A program made the position numbers and the translations under genes. 64,000 bases of DNA from Bacillus cereus G9842 (GTDB taxonomy: Bacteria > Bacillota > Bacilli > Bacillales > Bacillaceae_G), in contig NC_011772.1 in assembly GCF_000021305.1 (NCBI RefSeq), positions 906,001 to 970,000 of the forward strand. The letters run 5' to 3'. Numbering within the stretch: position 1 is the first letter of the stretch; each line of letters opens with the position of its first letter. Shown here in pieces: positions 51,799 to 60,095 of this stretch. The notes beneath the pieces are model-generated. The model worked only from the letters and a program-made list of their open reading frames with translations, ran no database searches and was not told the origin of the DNA.

Positions 51799-51909
51799 TT
51801 AGCAGAAGCAAGAAGCTCCAACGATGATTAATAAAATAAACAATACAACTAATAGTGCAAATCCTCCAGAAAAACCGCAGCTTCCACCGCAACTACCGCC
51901 AAATCCCAT
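51799..51909 (-). CDS. YjcZ-family sporulation peptide, copy 4
   Basis: A 36-residue peptide: GFGGSCGGSCGFSGG head, [16 protein letters not shown] helix and SCFC end, closest to copy 1. AAAGGAGGAACTATT precedes the ATG. The leader has AAAAGGACCCGCTCATG and CATAAAGTAAA, a good CATA-NNN-TA. Confidence 0.82.
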   Translation of the reverse strand: MGFGGSCGGSCGFSGGFALLVVLFILLIIVGASCFC

Positions 51910-52019
51910 AATAGTTCCTCCTTTAATAAGAGGGGAAAACAAAGGGTCACTCGTGTTTTTTAACGGATTCCATTTACTTTATGTTTTGAAGTATAAACAT
52001 GAGCGGGTCCTTTTGAAAA

Positions 52020-52044
52020 TAAAAAAGACACCTTGAGGTGCCTT
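52020..52044 (-). terminator. Intrinsic terminator
   Basis: AAAAGGCACCTCAAGGTGTCTTTTTT on the minus strand, after the 88-aa gene. Confidence 0.75.
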
Positions 52045-52062
52045 TTGTCCAATGTAATTTCA

Positions 52063-52329
52063 TTAATATTCGTTAGCATAAAACTCTTTTATTAATTTTA
52101 TTTCATTTGTATCTGGATTAAACTTAAATATTTTAATTTGATTAGATTCGTCTTTGTATGCAAATGTATTCTCACCAACTTGGGTCATATTGCTCGTGTT
52201 TACGATAGGTTCACTACCGTGATCAGTGATTTCCACAGTTTTCTCACGATCCCAGAATGCAATGACAATAATCAAAACGATAAGACATACACGTATAAAA
52301 CGTAATTCTCTTGCAACAGGATGTTCCAT
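52063..52329 (-). CDS. YmzC-like small membrane protein, 88 aa
   Basis: An 88-residue protein with one membrane segment (about residues 10-25, FIRVCLIVLIIVIAF) and an extracellular part of about 60 residues containing NTSNMTQVGENTFAYKDESN and a repeated IKIFKFNPDTNEIKLI. It resembles the YmzC-type small proteins of Bacillus. AAAGGAGACTAACAG precedes the ATG. Role unknown. Confidence 0.65.
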   Translation of the reverse strand: MEHPVARELRFIRVCLIVLIIVIAFWDREKTVEITDHGSEPIVNTSNMTQVGENTFAYKDESNQIKIFKFNPDTNEIKLIKEFYANEY

Positions 52330-52399
52330 CTGTTAGTCTCCTTTACTGTTTGATAGATTCTGTTTATAAAAGAGATAATTCCTAGGAATAGAATATAAA

Positions 52400-52431
52400 T
52401 AAAAAAGACACTTTAAAAAGTGTCTTTTTTA
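52400..52431. terminator. Intrinsic terminator
   Basis: AAAAAAGACACTTT pairs with AAAGTGTCTTTTTT; no obvious gene on the plus strand before it. Confidence 0.7.
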
Positions 52432-52573
52432 TTTTAGTTATGCGCATTACTTAATAAGACGCTAGTTCCTCAGTCTGGCTATGAGTAACTATGTAGGGTG
52501 ATTTCATTATAACATTTTAACCAGTAATGGGTCTATATGGAATTTATTTGATTTTAATTTTGATTATTCATAA

Positions 52574-52786
52574 CTATTTGTTAAGTGTTTAGATGAAGGA
52601 ACTAAGCTTGTTTTAGAAGAGTATTTAGATGAACTTGATATAGGTGCTATGTCTTATACATTGGTCTTGCGGCAATACAACTGGAGAAAGGGGAGGTTTG
52701 CATTAATCGAGCGAGGGGAAAATCGTGAGCTTTGGGAAGAAGCTGATGTAGAAGATTATGAAGAGAGAAAGTTTTACATACATTAA
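52574..52786 (+). pseudogene. Unidentified remnant ORF
   Basis: A 70-codon open frame reading KCLDEGTKLVLEEYLDELD, LRQYNWRKGRFALIERGENR and ELWEEADVEDYEERKFYIH. It has a coding-like composition but no start at its head; the only ATG (52653) has no ribosome site. Probably the 3' end of a lost gene. Confidence 0.35.
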
Positions 52787-52839
52787 AAGCACAGCTGATA
52801 AAGTGTAGAGTTATATTTCCCTTTACACGAACATAACGG

Positions 52840-52870
52840 TATAATATAGTTAAGTTAAGTAAACTTAACT
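52840..52870 (+). promoter_or_regulatory. Promoter -10 and dyad before MarR gene
   Basis: TATAAT at 52840 and the inverted repeat AGTTAAG-TAAA-CTTAACT (52853-52870), suited to autoregulation by the MarR protein. Confidence 0.5.
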
Positions 52871-52905
52871 ATTAAGTGAAACGAAATAAAAGCATGGAGG
52901 ATGCT

Positions 52906-53364
52906 ATGACTAGAACGTATAAAGAAGTAATTAATGAAATGAATCGAGCCTATACGGAACTCTATATTTTACTATTTCAAGATTTAAAGGATGAGTTCGG
53001 TCTTACTGGGCAGCAAGAGAGCATGTTATTTCATATTCATTTAAATGAAAACACGACAGCAAATAACATTGCGAGTACGTTTAATATAACGAAAAGTGCT
53101 GTGAGCCAAGTTTTATCGAAATTGGAAAAACAACAGATGATTTCAAAACAAGTAAACCTTAATAATAAAAGGGAGTATTTTCTTACACTTGGTCCAAAAG
53201 GTAGTAAGTATATAGAGCGGTTGTCTGAGTTAGATGATGTATTAATTGAGAAATACTTTTCCAAAATCGATATAAATGCCCTAGAGCAAATGACCGATAC
53301 GTTAACGAAAATAAATAAAGTGATATTGGAAGAAAAGCAGAAGGATATTGATTGTAATGAGTAA
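52906..53364 (+). CDS. MarR-family transcriptional regulator
   Basis: ATG 52906 follows ATGGAGG by 5 bases, giving 152 residues. The winged helix is at about 45-95 (NTTANNIASTFNITKSAVSQVLSKL, in parts; NKREYFLTL is the wing). It probably represses its own operon at the dyad upstream. The pssA-like gene starts 43 bases after, so a link with membrane lipid synthesis is likely. Confidence 0.88.
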   Translation: MTRTYKEVINEMNRAYTELYILLFQDLKDEFGLTGQQESMLFHIHLNENTTANNIASTFNITKSAVSQVLSKLEKQQMISKQVNLNNKREYFLTLGPKGSKYIERLSELDDVLIEKYFSKIDINALEQMTDTLTKINKVILEEKQKDIDCNE

Positions 53365-53407
53365 GAAGCAAGATGAAACAATTAGTAGAAAGGAGGGGAA
53401 GCATGTG

Positions 53408-53941
53408 ATGAGTTACATACCGAATATGATTACGATAGCAAATTTTGTGTGTGGGCTTTTGGCTATTCACGCTGTTTTCGTTCACGATATTTATTTGGGA
53501 GCAGTTTTTATTATTACGGGTATGTTGTTTGACCTTTTTGATGGCATGGTCGCTCGGAAACTTGATTCTGTTTCGGAAATAGGCGGAGAGCTAGACTCAT
53601 TTGCGGATTTAGTTACTTTTGGTGTGGCACCGTCTATTCTTGCATATAGTGCTTCGTTAAAAGATTTACAGTCTATCGGGATGATATGTGCCCTCGCGTA
53701 TAGTATTTGTGGAATGCTTCGGCTTGCGAGGTTTAACACACGGCAAAGCAAACTCCCAACATTCATCGGAATGCCCATTCCATTTGCGGCGATGTGTATC
53801 CTCATTTTATGCCGCCTAAATAATCCAGTTTCCGTGGCATTTGGTACATGCGTACTCGCTTATTTAATGGTGAGCAAAATCAAATTTCCTCATTTTAAAA
53901 AAGATATAGCTGAAAGCTTGAAGCCTGAAAGATTGGATTGA
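53408..53941 (+). CDS. pssA: CDP-diacylglycerol-serine O-phosphatidyltransferase
   Basis: ATG 53408 (or GTG 53405) lies behind GAAAGGAGGGGAAG; the product has 177 residues, the usual PssA length. It contains the CDP-alcohol phosphotransferase signature D-G-x2-A-R-x8-G-x3-D-x3-D in FDLFDGMVARKLDS and GGELDSFAD, and several membrane helices. It joins CDP-diacylglycerol and serine to phosphatidylserine, the precursor of phosphatidylethanolamine. There is no psd gene beside it; its neighbours are MarR and an AtpI-like gene. Confidence 0.9.
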   Translation: MSYIPNMITIANFVCGLLAIHAVFVHDIYLGAVFIITGMLFDLFDGMVARKLDSVSEIGGELDSFADLVTFGVAPSILAYSASLKDLQSIGMICALAYSICGMLRLARFNTRQSKLPTFIGMPIPFAAMCILILCRLNNPVSVAFGTCVLAYLMVSKIKFPHFKKDIAESLKPERLD

Positions 53942-53980
53942 TGATACGGAACTACAATGAGAAAGATAAAGGAGAATAAC

Positions 53981-54352
53981 ATGATTCGTATGGCACTAAG
54001 ATCGTTCAACATACAAATGTATTGTTTGCTAGGCGTAATGTTATTGGGATGGTTGATGACACCTTTTTCAGCCCAGTTTGTAGGGATAAGTATTGGCCTT
54101 TTGGTGAGTATGTACTGCGCCTGGATTTTAGGAAGGCGTATTGAAAAGTTCGGAGATAGCATTGTAAAAAAAGAAAAAGCACCGATGCTCGGAATGATGA
54201 ATCGGTTCGCAGCCGCAATACTAGGTGCAATTATTATGTATGAAATAGAACACCATGAATTCATGTGGACATTTACTGCTGGAATCATGGGGGGATATTT
54301 CTTGGTTATTATTAATTTGGGGTATTACAGTATGAGGGATGCGGAGGAATAA
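53981..54352 (+). CDS. ATP synthase subunit I-like membrane protein
   Basis: ATG 53981 has AAAGGAGAATAAC in front, giving 123 residues with four membrane segments in two hairpins and a basic loop (LGRRIEKFG). This is the AtpI-like pattern. No other ATP synthase genes are near, so it is a stand-alone member, probably co-transcribed with pssA. A terminator of repeat type B follows at once. Confidence 0.7.
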   Translation: MIRMALRSFNIQMYCLLGVMLLGWLMTPFSAQFVGISIGLLVSMYCAWILGRRIEKFGDSIVKKEKAPMLGMMNRFAAAILGAIIMYEIEHHEFMWTFTAGIMGGYFLVIINLGYYSMRDAEE

Positions 54353-55179
54353 AGAAAAGACACCCTAAGGTGCCTTCCTTCGACTTGAACCATTTTCATT
54401 TAATACGAATCTATCCGTATTACCCCTTTGTTATAAATGTAAACACACCCTATAAAACAGAATCATCTATATACACCAGATTGTTAGTTCATAAAATACA
54501 AGAAATTTGAGATTAGTATCGGAGTAACGCCACATCCCCTAAAATGATTGATATGTTACGCCTATCAAAAGAATCTGCTTTATAGAACGTGTCCACAGTT
54601 TATATTTTACTATATTTAATATTCATTAAGTGTATTTTTTGTTAATATGTATAATTACATAAAGTTGAAGGCGAAAGAGAGTATGCTTTCGTATTGTGTA
54701 ATGAAGAAAAAACACTTTAAGGTGCCTTCTTTCGATTGGAATCATCTTAATTGTATTGCGTCGTTATCATATAAGAAAAAAGACATCAATTAAGATGTCC
54801 TTTTTTCTTTGTAAAATTGGTGTTAAGAAGGTATAACCTATGAATAATATAACAATCATCGAGTAAGTTTATTATAGCAGCGATAAATAGGGTTTTTATA
54901 TGTAATATTACATATATATAGATTTATTTATGTTTTATTTGTATATTTTAATTGTCTGTTCCTTGTTTTAATTCGTTTAGTTATATTATTTTTTGAGTGC
55001 TCCAGCAATGGAGCCTTTTTTTAGTATTCTATTTTGATGATGTTCCATAAGATTAGCACCTTTTAAAGCTGTTTTTATATAAAAAGCCTTTAACTTGTAA
55101 TTATAGCTATAGGCTCTAAGTGTCATACTTTATAGTTTATAAAATCTTATAAGAAGAATAACCAGTATTTTATATAGAA
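54353..55179. other. Intergenic with terminator repeats B
   Basis: No intact gene. AAAGACACCCTAAGGTGCCTTCC with tail CTTCGACTTGAACCAT (54355-54400), a diverged copy at 54709-54755, a strong hairpin AAAAAGACATC..GATGTCCTTTTTT (54776-54803) and another at 54996-55024 (GTGCTCCAGCAATGGAGCC then T7). Confidence 0.65.
54985..55150 (-). pseudogene. Relic of the 33-aa membrane peptide gene
   Basis: On the minus strand, an AAAGGTGCTAATCTT leader and MEHHQNRIL (start 55048) match the gene at 50171-50272; the hydrophobic part is replaced by a terminator hairpin. The shared leader extends to about 55150. Confidence 0.5.
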
Positions 55180-55249
55180 TTTATCCCGCTATTTGCCGGG
55201 CTGCCTGTAAACGCCCAAGTGGTGAGAGCTGATTAAAGTTTCACTTTAT
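55180..55249. repeat. Deletion derivative of bcr1
   Basis: A 70-bp element with the bcr1 ends (TTTATCCCGCT and GATTAAAGTTTCACTTTAT) and a large central deletion; TTTAT at both edges. Confidence 0.75.
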
Positions 55250-55283
55250 AATGTTTTTTATCCAATTTGGAATTGAAAATGTA

Positions 55284-56459
55284 CTAGCTTGATAATGAAG
55301 CTAGGTTATTAGAAGTGAAAAATTTTAGTTTTATTATAATTAATAGAAATGAAAGTAGTGTAAATATAAATCCACTCCAAATAAGTTGATGAATACCTAA
55401 GTTTGAAATGAACCAGCCTCCAATAGTTGTTCCTAGAGTAATTCCGAGATTTGAGAATGAAACGAATAGGCTATTACCAAATTCGGGTGCTTCTCTTGCT
55501 TCACTTATTAACCATGTTTGACCAACAATTAATCCACCAGCATGCACGATTCCCCAAATGAATACCATAAAAATCATTGGAACAAGATAAGAACCTAAAT
55601 AATAAACCAATATGTAAACAATAGAATATAAAATAGGGAACGATATTACTGTATTTACTATGCTTCTTTGCAAGAGACTACCAAATAAATGATTGCCTAA
55701 AATCATAACTATACCAAATATGAATAGCATGATACTGATGAGAGATCCATTCATGGAAGTTACTTTTGCAAGGTACTCGGCGAAGTAGCTGTATACGGAA
55801 AACATAGCTGCAAAAAGGAATGTGATGGTTAAAATATTTAACCATAATCCTGGTTTGCCGAGTATACGAATTTGTTTGCCGAAAGACATTTTTTCTTTAA
55901 CGGGCATAGAAGGAAGTGAGATTAGCATTCCAATGAATGCAAGGGCGTTAATAAGCGCTCCGAATAAGAAAGCAATTTCTAATGAAAATTGATCTGCAAG
56001 GTAAGAGGTTAATGGTACACCTAGTGCAAAGCCAACCGTAATTCCCATGAAAACTTTTGTAACCGCTTGACCACTCTTTTCAGGAGGGGCAAGTTTAGCA
56101 GCTGTTACAAGAGCGATTGAAAAGAAGAGTGGGTGAAGTGCTGCTGGTAAAATACGAAAAACAAGCATGATTTCAAATTGTATTGTATAAGCGTAGATTA
56201 TATTTGAAATAACAAAAACAAAGATGACTGTTAATAAAATTATTTTGCGATTAATACTAGAAATGAGCAGAATTAAAAACGGACCAGAAATAGCAACGAC
56301 TAGTGCGAATATACTTACTAAAAATCCTGCTTGTGCAGTTGAAATGCCAAATTTCTGAGTGATTTGTGGTAATACGCCGACAATACCCATCTCGGTAGTA
56401 ATAATTCCAAACACCCCTATTGCTAGTGTAAGAATAAGTAAAGGACTTACTTTTTTCAT
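55284..56459 (-). CDS. MFS transporter, DHA1 family
   Basis: A 391-residue transporter with 12 membrane segments. FGIITTEMGIVGVLPQI in TM1 and the loop after TM5 match sugar/drug efflux proteins of the AraJ/YdhP type. TGGAGAGTTTTACAA precedes the ATG. It lies downstream of an ArsR-like regulator on the same strand, 280 bp away, which may control it. Confidence 0.88.
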   Translation of the reverse strand: MKKVSPLLILTLAIGVFGIITTEMGIVGVLPQITQKFGISTAQAGFLVSIFALVVAISGPFLILLISSINRKIILLTVIFVFVISNIIYAYTIQFEIMLVFRILPAALHPLFFSIALVTAAKLAPPEKSGQAVTKVFMGITVGFALGVPLTSYLADQFSLEIAFLFGALINALAFIGMLISLPSMPVKEKMSFGKQIRILGKPGLWLNILTITFLFAAMFSVYSYFAEYLAKVTSMNGSLISIMLFIFGIVMILGNHLFGSLLQRSIVNTVISFPILYSIVYILVYYLGSYLVPMIFMVFIWGIVHAGGLIVGQTWLISEAREAPEFGNSLFVSFSNLGITLGTTIGGWFISNLGIHQLIWSGFIFTLLSFLLIIIKLKFFTSNNLASLSS

Positions 56460-56702
56460 TTGTAAAACTCTCCATTCTTATTATTATTTTGAAAGTAAAA
56501 TCGATTTATTAACAAAGAAATGAGCATGATTGGATGTCAATAGTATTAGAATTATGTAATGTTAAGTACAAAGACAGATATCTAAATAACTAGATATGAT
56601 ATGTTAAAAAAATGCTCCTTTCTATGTTTCTTACTTTTATAGGTAGCGAAGTTTTAAAAAGAATGTATTGGACAGCTATATAAAAGTAGAATGTGTGAAA
56701 GC

Positions 56703-56732
56703 AAATAATCAATTGGTAGGTTGATTATTTGC
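56703..56732 (-). terminator. Terminator of the ArsR-like gene
   Basis: AAATAATCAACC-TACC-AATTGATTATTT region on the minus strand. Confidence 0.6.
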
Positions 56733-56739
56733 TTTCATT

Positions 56740-57051
56740 TTATAATTCGTTTTGAACGTATTCAGAAAACTCTCGTATTGTTTTTTCATTTCGGCGATAG
56801 TAGGTCCATTTTCCAATTCGGTCAGATTGTAGTAAACCTGCTTTTTTCATAGTTAATAAATAACTAGAAATAACCGATTGGGCTAAGCCAGTTTTAAGCT
56901 GGATATCTCCTACGCACACTCCAACTTGAAAACTAAGGCCTTGCTCTAGATAAGCTTTTTCATCGAAATGGTTTTCTGGATTTTTCAACCATGATAAAAT
57001 TTGACATCTTGTTTCATTTGACAATGCTTTATAAATTAATAAAGGTTCCAT
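56740..57051 (-). CDS. ArsR-type helix-turn-helix regulator
   Basis: A 103-residue winged-helix protein: IYKALSNETRCQILSWLKNPE opens the ArsR fold, the recognition region is KTGLAQSVISSYLLTMKKAGLL and the wing is RIGKWTYYRR. It has only a weak ribosome site. The two Cys are not in the metal-site position CxC of ArsR proper, so the signal is probably not arsenic. It may repress the MFS gene that follows on the same strand. Confidence 0.85.
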   Translation of the reverse strand: MEPLLIYKALSNETRCQILSWLKNPENHFDEKAYLEQGLSFQVGVCVGDIQLKTGLAQSVISSYLLTMKKAGLLQSDRIGKWTYYRRNEKTIREFSEYVQNEL

Positions 57052-57149
57052 AAGGATATTATATCTATTTTTATAGATTTGTAAATGGGTTTGTGTGATT
57101 TTAAGGGAAGAAGGTATAGTTGATCCCCTCGAATAGGAACAGGGTGCTC

Positions 57150-57395
57150 TTGATCTGTACCTTTTGTAAAGGACATTCTAAAAAAAGTTAGGCAACCTAA
57201 AAAAGATGATTTCTGTATGCAAACAGGAGTCATTTTCTTTAAATTCTATTGATAGCAAGAGTGATTATAGTACGTCATATATTTCTTAATTTCATGTGTT
57301 AACTGAACAAACGATTCACATGAGTTTATATATGCTGCATCGGTTAAAGTATTACAGGCAAAAATGATAGTATTGTTAGGTTTAAGCATGTTGTT
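57150..57395 (-). pseudogene. 3' relic of an IS3-family transposase
   Basis: On the minus strand a frame reads AYINSCESFVQLTHEIKKYM, TYYNHSCYQ, a stop, then NLKKMTPV, close to the end of IS150-type OrfB (EIKKYI.YYN..RYQ.NLKKMTPV). The catalytic core is missing. About 250 bp; unrelated in sequence to the copy at 4371. Confidence 0.6.
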
Positions 57396-57582
57396 GCCTA
57401 GCTATCAATGGCGGATTCCTAAGAAGAGTAATAATAAAACCCAACTGAAGATTTAAGAAAAATTTTATGTTTATCCCACTCTTTATTTTAAAAGTTTTTC
57501 CTATCCTATAAATGACTTACATCATGAAGGAGACTAAAAAAGACAAAGTCATAGATGAAAATGTAAAGTTAGGGGATTCTAC

Positions 57583-58233
57583 ATGCATACAGGAGTTTTG
57601 AATAGTTATTTGTATACGTATTTTTTTACTATAATTTTTTGTATTGTGTTTCAAATTGGATTTTATTTTAAAGCGAAAAACAATATATCTATTCGGCATT
57701 TTTTATGGGTGTATGTTTTTCTATTCTACCTTTCGCTAGTGTATAAGGTAACGCAAATCGCGACTGTATGGGATATAAGTAGATATGAAACGTGGATTCG
57801 TGTAAGTCAAATCAACTTGACTCTATTTGATACGGTAGGTAGTACTACGTATCTTTTGAACATTGTACTGTTTATGCCGTTAGGTTTTTTATTACCGACT
57901 ATTTGGCCGCAGTTTAGAAAGATAAAAAACACCGTATGCGCGGGATTCTTTTTTTCATTGGCAATTGAGTTAAATCAATTACTAAATAATAGAATTACAG
58001 ATATTGATGATTTATTTACGAATACCCTTGGGGCAATTATTGGGTATGTCTTATATAAAGTATTATATACAGCGTTATTTAAATTGATATTGAAAAGAGA
58101 GGAAAAAAAGCTTGATACAAACTCGTCTCTAGTCATAAAATACGAGGCTGTTTTTTGTTTAGTGTGTTCATTTGTAGGTGCGATGTTCATTTATTATCCA
58201 GCTTTATTTGGAAGACCTGTAATCATTCAGTGA
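57583..58233 (+). CDS. VanZ-family membrane protein
   Basis: A 216-residue protein with five or six membrane segments and the VanZ region NIVLFMPLGFLLPTIWP, SLAIELNQLL, DIDDLFTNTLGAIIGY. VanZ-like proteins give low-level glycopeptide (teicoplanin) tolerance in some bacteria; most chromosomal members are uncharacterised. A TAGGGGATTCTAC ribosome site lies before the ATG. Confidence 0.85.
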   Translation: MHTGVLNSYLYTYFFTIIFCIVFQIGFYFKAKNNISIRHFLWVYVFLFYLSLVYKVTQIATVWDISRYETWIRVSQINLTLFDTVGSTTYLLNIVLFMPLGFLLPTIWPQFRKIKNTVCAGFFFSLAIELNQLLNNRITDIDDLFTNTLGAIIGYVLYKVLYTALFKLILKREEKKLDTNSSLVIKYEAVFCLVCSFVGAMFIYYPALFGRPVIIQ

Positions 58234-58281
58234 GGTGAGTATGAATTTCTTTTGAACGCTCGAGCGATATTTCAATTTGTA

Positions 58282-58316
58282 AAAAGCCTTTAACTTGTTA
58301 TAGTTAAAGGCTTTTA
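58282..58316 (-). terminator. Terminator of the dhaS-dhaQ operon
   Basis: AAAAAGCCTTTAACT pairs with AGTTAAAGGCTTTT; usable on both strands. Confidence 0.8.
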
Positions 58317-58332
58317 TCATCATAATTTTTAC

Positions 58333-59331
58333 TTACCAATTACCCACTCTAACATCCGCCTTCAACCACTTCACCCAATCCAAATCCTCTACCTTAAGCA
58401 AACTGAGAGAAACACCCTTCATATCTAAAGAAGTCAACAGCGTACCAACCTTTACGAACTCCACATGTAATCCTTCCAGTTCACACAAACGGCGAATGTC
58501 ATTCGCGAAAATATATTGTTCCATTAATGGTGTCGCGCCGAGTCCATTAATGAGGATAGCGAAATTGTCTCCTTTTCTCCAGCGATAAATGCTTTTTAGT
58601 TTGTTCATCAGTTCGATCGCTAATATTTCAGAAGAGGATAGCGCTTCTTTACGGTAACCTTTTTCGCCATGGATGCCGACGCCGTAAAACACTTCATCAT
58701 TGTTTAATGTGAATGAAGCTTTTCCTTTTACTGGATCGTTGGCAGGGGAAAGGGCAACTCCTAATGTGTGTAAGTTTTCAGTAATAGAACGGCCGAGTGC
58801 TGTTAGTTCTTCTAAAGAATGTCCTTCAAGAGCGGCCGCACCAATTATTTTTTGAACGAAAACAGTGCCAGCTACGCCGCGTCTTCTTTTATTAAAAGAA
58901 GCATCATCTTCAATTGAAACGTCGTCATTTACGATGATGTGGTCAATTTTTCTTCCTTCTTCTTTAGCAATTTGCTTTGCCGTTAGAAAGTTTTCAACGT
59001 CATCTTTAAAGTTTTTAATGATGAATAAAATATTTTTATCTTTCGGCATGAGGCGAGTTGCCGCCACAATTTGTTCCACTGTAGGCGGAGTGAAGATGCT
59101 TCCGTTTACTGCTGCCGTAAGCATTCCTTTTCCTACATAGCCAATATCAGCGGGTTCATGCCCGCTACCACCGCCGCTTATTATAGCAACGTTTTGCTTC
59201 AGTTTTTCAATATCTTTTACATAAATGATGTTATTTGTTTCGTCGTAATTTACTTTGTCGTTATGTTCAAAATAAAAGCCATGCATCATATCTTGAACAA
59301 TATTTTGTACATCATTCATAATCTTTTTCAT
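58333..59331 (-). CDS. dhaQ: DhaK-like protein, probable coactivator DhaQ
   Basis: ATG 59331 is chosen because AAAGGGTGG ends 8 bases earlier; the product has 332 residues, one DhaK domain. SGGGSGHEPADIGYVGKG forms the binding loop and the substrate-binding His221 is kept in GVGIHGEKG. There is no DhaL or DhaM gene beside it. The partner gene just upstream is a DhaS-like TetR regulator, and a full kinase lies divergent, as in the Lactococcus dhaQ-dhaS set, where DhaQ binds dihydroxyacetone and activates DhaS. This reading is preferred over a second kinase subunit. Confidence 0.8.
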   Translation of the reverse strand: MKKIMNDVQNIVQDMMHGFYFEHNDKVNYDETNNIIYVKDIEKLKQNVAIISGGGSGHEPADIGYVGKGMLTAAVNGSIFTPPTVEQIVAATRLMPKDKNILFIIKNFKDDVENFLTAKQIAKEEGRKIDHIIVNDDVSIEDDASFNKRRRGVAGTVFVQKIIGAAALEGHSLEELTALGRSITENLHTLGVALSPANDPVKGKASFTLNNDEVFYGVGIHGEKGYRKEALSSSEILAIELMNKLKSIYRWRKGDNFAILINGLGATPLMEQYIFANDIRRLCELEGLHVEFVKVGTLLTSLDMKGVSLSLLKVEDLDWVKWLKADVRVGNW

Positions 59332-59350
59332 TGCTTTTGCCACCCTTTAA

Positions 59351-59917
59351 TTACTTTGCTGACTGCTCCAGTAATAGTAGTAATTGATTGTTTATCATAT
59401 TTTTCATGAGAGAAGACATAATGGATGGATTTACTTCGCACTTGCTTTCAATCCAATCTTTTATCGTTCCAACGAAGCCGTGACTATAAAAGGAGGCAAT
59501 CGTATTTTTCGTTTCAATAGAAAGAGTTAAGCCACAGTTCACGGATAGTTCATCAATAATCTTCATATATAAGTTTTTCGTGTGCTCAAATAAATAGTGA
59601 TTAAACGAGTTTTGTTCAATGACTTTAAAAGCATTTCGGTAAAATTTTTGATTTTCGTAAAAGTAATCAAATAATAAATCGAAAATATTTTCCCATGTTT
59701 CATAATCGAGAAAGTCGATAATGTTTTCTTTCGTTTCTTCTCTATAAATCCAGCTTAATAGTTCAAATTTATCTTTAAAATGATAATAAAAAGTTTGCCT
59801 ACGCATTTGACAGTGTAACATAATATCGCTCACTGATATTTTATGAAACGACTCTGTTTCCATTAAATATTTCAATGAGTTCGCGATTATTTTTTTAGAA
59901 ATTATAGAAGAGGTCAT
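59351..59917 (-). CDS. dhaS: DhaS-like TetR-family activator
   Basis: ATG 59917 has AGGG about 9 bases upstream; the product has 188 residues. It starts TSSIISKKIIANSLKYLME, close to DhaS; the helix-turn-helix is at about 20-50 (KISVSDIMLHCQMRRQTFYYHF). In Lactococcus DhaS is an unusual activating TetR protein that needs DhaQ. dhaQ follows after 19 bases, and the kinase gene is divergent across a 178-bp region with TGTC/GACA-type repeats. Confidence 0.85.
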   Translation of the reverse strand: MTSSIISKKIIANSLKYLMETESFHKISVSDIMLHCQMRRQTFYYHFKDKFELLSWIYREETKENIIDFLDYETWENIFDLLFDYFYENQKFYRNAFKVIEQNSFNHYLFEHTKNLYMKIIDELSVNCGLTLSIETKNTIASFYSHGFVGTIKDWIESKCEVNPSIMSSLMKNMINNQLLLLLEQSAK

Positions 59918-59969
59918 CTGAATCATCCCTAGAATGTTAGTAATATAAAAATCCTATCTATAAATGAGA

Positions 59970-60005
59970 GCGGTGTCTTTAGACAGATTGTCCATTTTGT
60001 CCGTT
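59970..60005. promoter_or_regulatory. Candidate DhaS operator
   Basis: TGTCTTTAGACA (inverted repeat) followed by GATTGTCCATTTTGTCC between dhaS and the kinase gene; resembles the spaced GGACA/TGTCC sites of DhaS. Confidence 0.5.
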
Positions 60006-60095
60006 TACTATAAAACGCTTTCATTTTAACATGAGTAGTAAGAAGAAGATTTCAAATATATCACAATATATTAAAGGAATTGAGGGATAATCACA

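Noticed and set aside
54006..54230. Reverse-strand frame inside the AtpI-like gene
   Set aside because: It is a shadow of the plus-strand gene, lacking a ribosome site and any recognisable domain.
58333..59331. Annotation as a regular DhaK kinase subunit
   Set aside because: No DhaL/DhaM genes accompany it, a complete fused kinase is divergent and a DhaS-like regulator is its operon partner; DhaQ fits better, though not proven.
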